Positions 4,622-7,089 of a stretch of 7,089 nucleotides of DNA are shown here, one piece after another. The position numbers and the translations under genes were made by a program. The notes below the pieces were generated by a model that had not been told where the DNA came from, searched no databases, and saw nothing but the letters and a program-made list of their open reading frames with translations. The stretch covers positions 1 through 7,089 of the forward strand of contig CAZUVE010000141.1 in the NCBI GenBank assembly GCA_964623735.1, read 5' to 3'. This DNA comes from SW-9-67-25 sp964623735 (GTDB lineage: Archaea > Halobacteriota > Halobacteria > Halobacteriales > Haloarculaceae). Positions within the stretch are counted from its first letter, which is position 1. Every line of letters starts with the position of its first letter.

Positions 4622-6592
4622 ATGCAACTCGAGGATATCGACACTATCACAGTGCTCGGTGCCGGGACGATGGGCCACGGCATCGCCGAGGTCGCCGCGC
4701 TCGCGGGTTACGAGGTGACCCTCCGCGACATCGAGGAGGAGATTGTCCAGGACGGCTACGAGCAGATCGAGTGGAGCCTCGAGAAACTCGCCGAGAAAGA
4801 CCACATCCCGGCCGAGGCCCGGGACGCAGCGCTCGAGCGGCTCACGCCCGTCGTCGACCTCGAAGCGGCCGTCGCCGACGCGGACGTCGTTGTCGAGGCC
4901 ATCATCGAGGAGATGGCGGTCAAGAAGGACGTCTACGCCGAACTGGACGCGTACGTGCCCGACCGGACCATCTTCGCCTCCAACACGTCGAGTCTCTCTA
5001 TCACGGACCTCTCCGAAGCGACAGACCGGCCGGGACAGTTCTGCGGAATGCACTTTTTCAACCCGCCGGTCCGGATGGATCTCGTCGAGGTCATCCGCGG
5101 CGCTCACACGACCGAGAACACCCTCGAGGTGGCCGAGGGTCTCGCCGAGGAGATGGGCAAGACACCGGTCCGCGTGCGCGAGGACGAACCCGGCTTCATC
5201 GTCAACCGGGTGCTCGTCCCGCTGATGAACGAGGCCTGCTGGCTCGTCGAGTCCGGGGAAGCGTCGGTCGAGGCGGTCGACGCGACGGCGAAGTTCGACA
5301 TCGGCCTGCCGATGGGCGTGTTCGAACTCGCCGACCAGGTCGGCAACGACGTGACCCTGCACGTCCTCGAGTACATGCGCGAGGAACTGGGGGCGGCATA
5401 CGAGCCCTGCCCGCTCCTCCGGCGGAAGGTCGACAACGAGGACCTGGGCAAGAAAACCGGCGTGGGCTTTTACGACCACGACGACGGGGGTGTCGACATC
5501 CCGCCGGACGCCGGCCGAGCGGACGTCGAGACCCGTCTGCTTGCGGTCATGGCCAACGAGGTGGGCAAACTCCTCGACAGCGACGTCGCGCCCGTCGAGG
5601 ATATCGACGAGGCGGTCACGCTCGGCGGCGGCTTTCCCGAGGGCCCCGCCAAGCTGGCCGACGGTGCCGGGCTGGACTCGCTCGTCGGGACCCTCGAGGA
5701 CGCACACGAGGAAACCGGCGCCCAGCGCTACGATATTTCCGAGGGTCTCCGGTCGGCTGCCGACGACAGCGGGTTCCACGGCGGGGACGGCGACGACGCG
5801 GTTAGTTACGAGACGCTGCGCGTCGAGCGGGTCGACGGCCGGGAGTACGTGGGCCGGATCGTGCTCGACCGGCCCCACCAGATGAACACGGTCAGCGTCG
5901 AGACGCTCGAGGAACTCCCCCGGGCCGTCGACGAACTCGAGGCAGACGACGGCGTCCGGGCGATTCTCGTCGAGGGGGAAGGTGACCGCGCGTTCTGTGC
6001 CGGGGCGGACGTCCAGTCGTTCGCGGGCAGTGTGTCCCACCTCGAGGGGCGCGACCTCTCACGGAAGGGCCAGCAGGCCTTCGGTGTCCTGGAGGAGACG
6101 CCGCTGCCAGTCGTCGCCGGTATCGACGGCTACACGCTCGGTGGGGGGATGGAACTGGCCGCCTGTGCGGACATCCGCGTCGCCACCGCCCGCTCGGAAC
6201 TCGGACAACCGGAGGTCAACCTCGGCATCATCCCGGGCTGGGGGGGTACCCAGCGGCTGAAACACCACGTCGGCGAGAGCCGTGCCCGCGAGATCATCCT
6301 GACCGGCCAGCGGTACGACGCCGAGGAGATGGCCGACTACGGGTTCGTCAACGAGGTGGTCGACGCCGACGAGTTCGAGGAACGGGTCCTCGACCTGACG
6401 GCGGACCTCGCCGGCGGCCCGCCGGTCGCGTACGACGCGATCAAGCGCGCGATGCTCGCCGGGCGCGACGACACCGACGCCGGCCTCGAAATCGAGGCAC
6501 AGGCCTTCGGCCACCTGCTTGGAACCGACGACATGCTGGAGGGCATCTCCGCGTTCTACGGCGACGAGGAACCCGAGTTCGAGGGGCAGTAG
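4622..6592 (+). CDS. Fused 3-hydroxyacyl-CoA dehydrogenase / enoyl-CoA hydratase
   Basis: 656 residues catalysing two successive beta-oxidation steps in the cytoplasm: hydration of trans-2-enoyl-CoA, then NAD-dependent oxidation of the (S)-3-hydroxyacyl-CoA. The N-terminal half is the dehydrogenase: Rossmann glycine motif GAGTMGHG (13-20), SNTSS (120-124), catalytic His144 in MHFFNP with partner Glu156 in LVEVI, Asn195 in VNR, the first C-terminal helical domain to about 285 and a second one about 300-380. A Gly/Asp-rich linker near 380-395 leads to the hydratase: oxyanion-hole segment AFCAGAD (457-463), GGGMEL with Glu511, and GQPE with Glu531, the two catalytic glutamates of crotonases, then PGWGGTQRL. 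All key residues are present. The order (dehydrogenase first) is the archaeal form, opposite to bacterial FadB; related archaeal fusions act on crotonyl-CoA. Chain-length preference is not predictable. The gene stands alone between two copies of a palindromic repeat. Confidence 0.96.
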   Translation: MQLEDIDTITVLGAGTMGHGIAEVAALAGYEVTLRDIEEEIVQDGYEQIEWSLEKLAEKDHIPAEARDAALERLTPVVDLEAAVADADVVVEAIIEEMAVKKDVYAELDAYVPDRTIFASNTSSLSITDLSEATDRPGQFCGMHFFNPPVRMDLVEVIRGAHTTENTLEVAEGLAEEMGKTPVRVREDEPGFIVNRVLVPLMNEACWLVESGEASVEAVDATAKFDIGLPMGVFELADQVGNDVTLHVLEYMREELGAAYEPCPLLRRKVDNEDLGKKTGVGFYDHDDGGVDIPPDAGRADVETRLLAVMANEVGKLLDSDVAPVEDIDEAVTLGGGFPEGPAKLADGAGLDSLVGTLEDAHEETGAQRYDISEGLRSAADDSGFHGGDGDDAVSYETLRVERVDGREYVGRIVLDRPHQMNTVSVETLEELPRAVDELEADDGVRAILVEGEGDRAFCAGADVQSFAGSVSHLEGRDLSRKGQQAFGVLEETPLPVVAGIDGYTLGGGMELAACADIRVATARSELGQPEVNLGIIPGWGGTQRLKHHVGESRAREIILTGQRYDAEEMADYGFVNEVVDADEFEERVLDLTADLAGGPPVAYDAIKRAMLAGRDDTDAGLEIEAQAFGHLLGTDDMLEGISAFYGDEEPEFEGQ

Positions 6593-6604
6593 TACGGCCC
6601 CAGG

Positions 6605-6618
6605 TCTGGACTGCCAGA
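6605..6618. terminator. Small hairpin just after the dehydrogenase/hydratase stop
   Basis: TCTGG-ACTG-CCAGA forms a 5-bp stem with a 4-base loop starting 13 bases after the stop codon. No T-run follows, so a terminator role is only a possibility. Repeat copy B follows 15 bases later and could also act at the 3' end of this transcript. Confidence 0.3.
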
Positions 6619-6632
6619 ATCGACTGAGACGG

Positions 6633-6708
6633 ATTGCTGTAACTGTGTCCCAGTACGACCGCACGACAGCGTACGGTCGATCCGGCACTGACGTACAGCG
6701 ATCCGTAT
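6633..6708. repeat. 76-bp palindromic repeat, copy B
   Basis: Same geometry as copy A: a 64-bp imperfect palindrome (6636-6699) with 30-base arms around loop ACAG (6666-6669), ends GCTGTAA / GTACAGC, and flanking ATT and TCCGTAT. The inner stem CGACCGCACG / CGTACGGTCG pairs except for one C-A mismatch. It aligns without gaps to 4405-4480 in the same orientation, strongest in the core ACCGCACGAC-N-GCGTACGGTCG. It begins 41 bases after the dehydrogenase/hydratase stop. Confidence 0.85.
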
Positions 6709-6896
6709 GAGAGACGCTACGCCTTCGATCCGCACGAAGCGTTTCGGTCGGAGACGCCCACCACGCCGACAGTCTCGGCCCCCTGTGTGGTCGTTGCCAC
6801 ACGAAAGCTGACCAGGGGCTGTTGTGCCTCGAGAGTGGAATCGAAGGAGTCGAATGAGAGGCCGGGGCACTCGCCAATCCCCTCGGAAAAGACAGC
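6709..6896. other. Non-coding spacer before tRNA-Glu with two hairpins
   Basis: No supported gene. ACGC-c-TTCG (6719-6727) pairs with CGAAGCGT (6735-6742), an 8-bp stem with one bulged C, followed by TTTCGG. GTGTGG (6785-6790) pairs with CCACAC (6797-6802), flanked by GCCCC (6778-6782) and GGGGC (6816-6820). Composition is less GC-rich than the neighbouring genes. Confidence 0.45.
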
Positions 6897-6897
6897 G

Positions 6898-6904
6898 TTT
6901 ATTA
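6898..6904 (+). promoter_or_regulatory. TATA box of tRNA-Glu
   Basis: TTTATTA is centred about 29 bases before the 5' end of the tRNA, in an AT-rich patch within otherwise GC-rich sequence. This is the expected place for an archaeal TATA box driving a tRNA transcript with little or no leader. Confidence 0.6.
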
Positions 6905-6929
6905 TTGGCTGGCTCTCAGAGTAAGACGC

Positions 6930-7034
6930 GCTCGGTTGGTGTAGTCCGGCCAATCATATCGGCCTTTCGACAATTTTGGCCGAGGCCAGATTGGAAGACA
7001 GCCGATGACCGGGGTTCAAATCCCCGACCGAGCA
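6930..7034 (+). tRNA. tRNA-Glu (anticodon UUC) with a 30-nt intron
   Basis: Acceptor stem GCTCGGT (6930-6936) pairs with ACCGAGC (7027-7033), discriminator A7034, and CCA is not encoded. The D arm has U8, A14 and GG at 6948-6949. The T arm is CGGGG-TTCAAAT-CCCCG (7010-7026). The anticodon stem TCGGC (6959-6963) pairs with GCCGA (7001-7005). Removing 6970-6999 gives the 7-base loop CTTTCGA with anticodon TTC (6966-6968) and a 75-nt mature tRNA. Without removing the insert the anticodon arm does not close, so the intron is part of the gene. Confidence 0.95.
6970..6999 (+). other. tRNA-Glu intron at the canonical 37/38 position
   Basis: A standard archaeal bulge-helix-bulge can be drawn. The central 4-bp helix is C6964-G6997, T6965-A6996, T6966-A6995 and T6967-G6994. 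The 3-nt bulges are CG|A (6968-6970) and AC|A (6998-7000), each cut between the second and third base. The intron then continues as a stem starting C6971-G6993, A6972-T6992, A6973-T6991, T6974-A6990, and closes with GGC (6978-6980) / GCC (6985-6987) over tetraloop CGAG. The tRNA splicing endonuclease would remove it. Confidence 0.88.
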
Positions 7035-7089
7035 TATCCACCCGGACGTGATTCGCTCAACTCCGCCCGTCACAAACTCGGAGTATCGC
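7035..7089. other. Sequence after tRNA-Glu to window end
   Basis: 55 bases in which I see no gene, terminator T-run or repeat. Confidence 0.5.

Noticed and set aside
4589..6040. Minus-strand open frame (483 codons) opposite the dehydrogenase/hydratase
   Set aside because: The + strand protein has all catalytic motifs of two known domains; the antisense product has none.
4151..6708. Composite transposon carrying the dehydrogenase/hydratase gene
   Set aside because: The flanking repeats resemble each other but no transposase or target-site duplication around the whole 2.3 kb unit is visible, and the gene has ordinary haloarchaeal composition.
6717..6953. Minus-strand 78-codon frame before tRNA-Glu
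   Set aside because: Its start lies inside the tRNA-Glu gene, it runs through hairpins, and I find no domain or ribosome binding site; kept as non-coding.

Overview
The window looks like chromosomal DNA from a haloarchaeon (class Halobacteria). The genes are very GC-rich and use mostly G/C third positions. The soluble proteins are rich in Asp and Glu. Two promoter-like TATA elements lie about 25-30 bases before a start codon with no Shine-Dalgarno motif, which fits leaderless transcripts. Both tRNA genes lack an encoded CCA, and one carries a short archaeal intron with a bulge-helix-bulge splice motif. The genus cannot be fixed from the sequence alone.

Bases 1-3349, + strand, are a tightly packed ABC-2 export operon of the Nat type. 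It starts with the C-terminal end of an ATPase (cut by the window edge). Next is a 608-residue protein that joins an ABC-2 membrane subunit to a C-terminal PrsW-like intramembrane metalloprotease domain. A second ABC-2 membrane subunit of 374 residues follows. The three genes are spaced by +3 and -11 bases, and the last begins at a TTG that is supported by a Shine-Dalgarno match inside the preceding gene. The two membrane subunits share a motif (E-x(2)-R-G-E/T-L followed by VAPVS-x-x-DIV-x-GK), so they probably form a heterodimer driven by the ATPase. The substrate is unknown.

Bases 3361-3966 hold a small GNAT N-acetyltransferase gene with its own promoter, then a tRNA-Thr(UGU) 11 bases downstream.

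Bases 3967-4621 contain no protein gene. They hold a striking row of palindromes. Four consecutive hairpin-forming modules are bounded by the tetranucleotide TATA at 4151, 4228, 4305, 4385 and 4478. The first three have perfect or near-perfect outer arms of 16-18 bp and share their TATA with the neighbouring module, while their arm sequences differ. The fourth module contains a 76-bp palindromic repeat that recurs at 6633-6708, beyond the next gene, and the core of module 3 is related to it.

Bases 4622-6592 encode a fused 3-hydroxyacyl-CoA dehydrogenase / enoyl-CoA hydratase of the archaeal type (dehydrogenase first), with all expected catalytic residues. It catalyses two successive steps of beta-oxidation and probably has its own promoter. 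It is flanked on both sides by copies of the palindromic repeat.

Bases 6593-7089 hold that second repeat copy, some smaller hairpins, and a tRNA-Glu(UUC) gene with a 30-nt intron and its own promoter. I see no mobile element, CRISPR array or phage gene. The most unusual items are the row of TATA-bounded palindromes, the repeat family, and the transporter-protease fusion.
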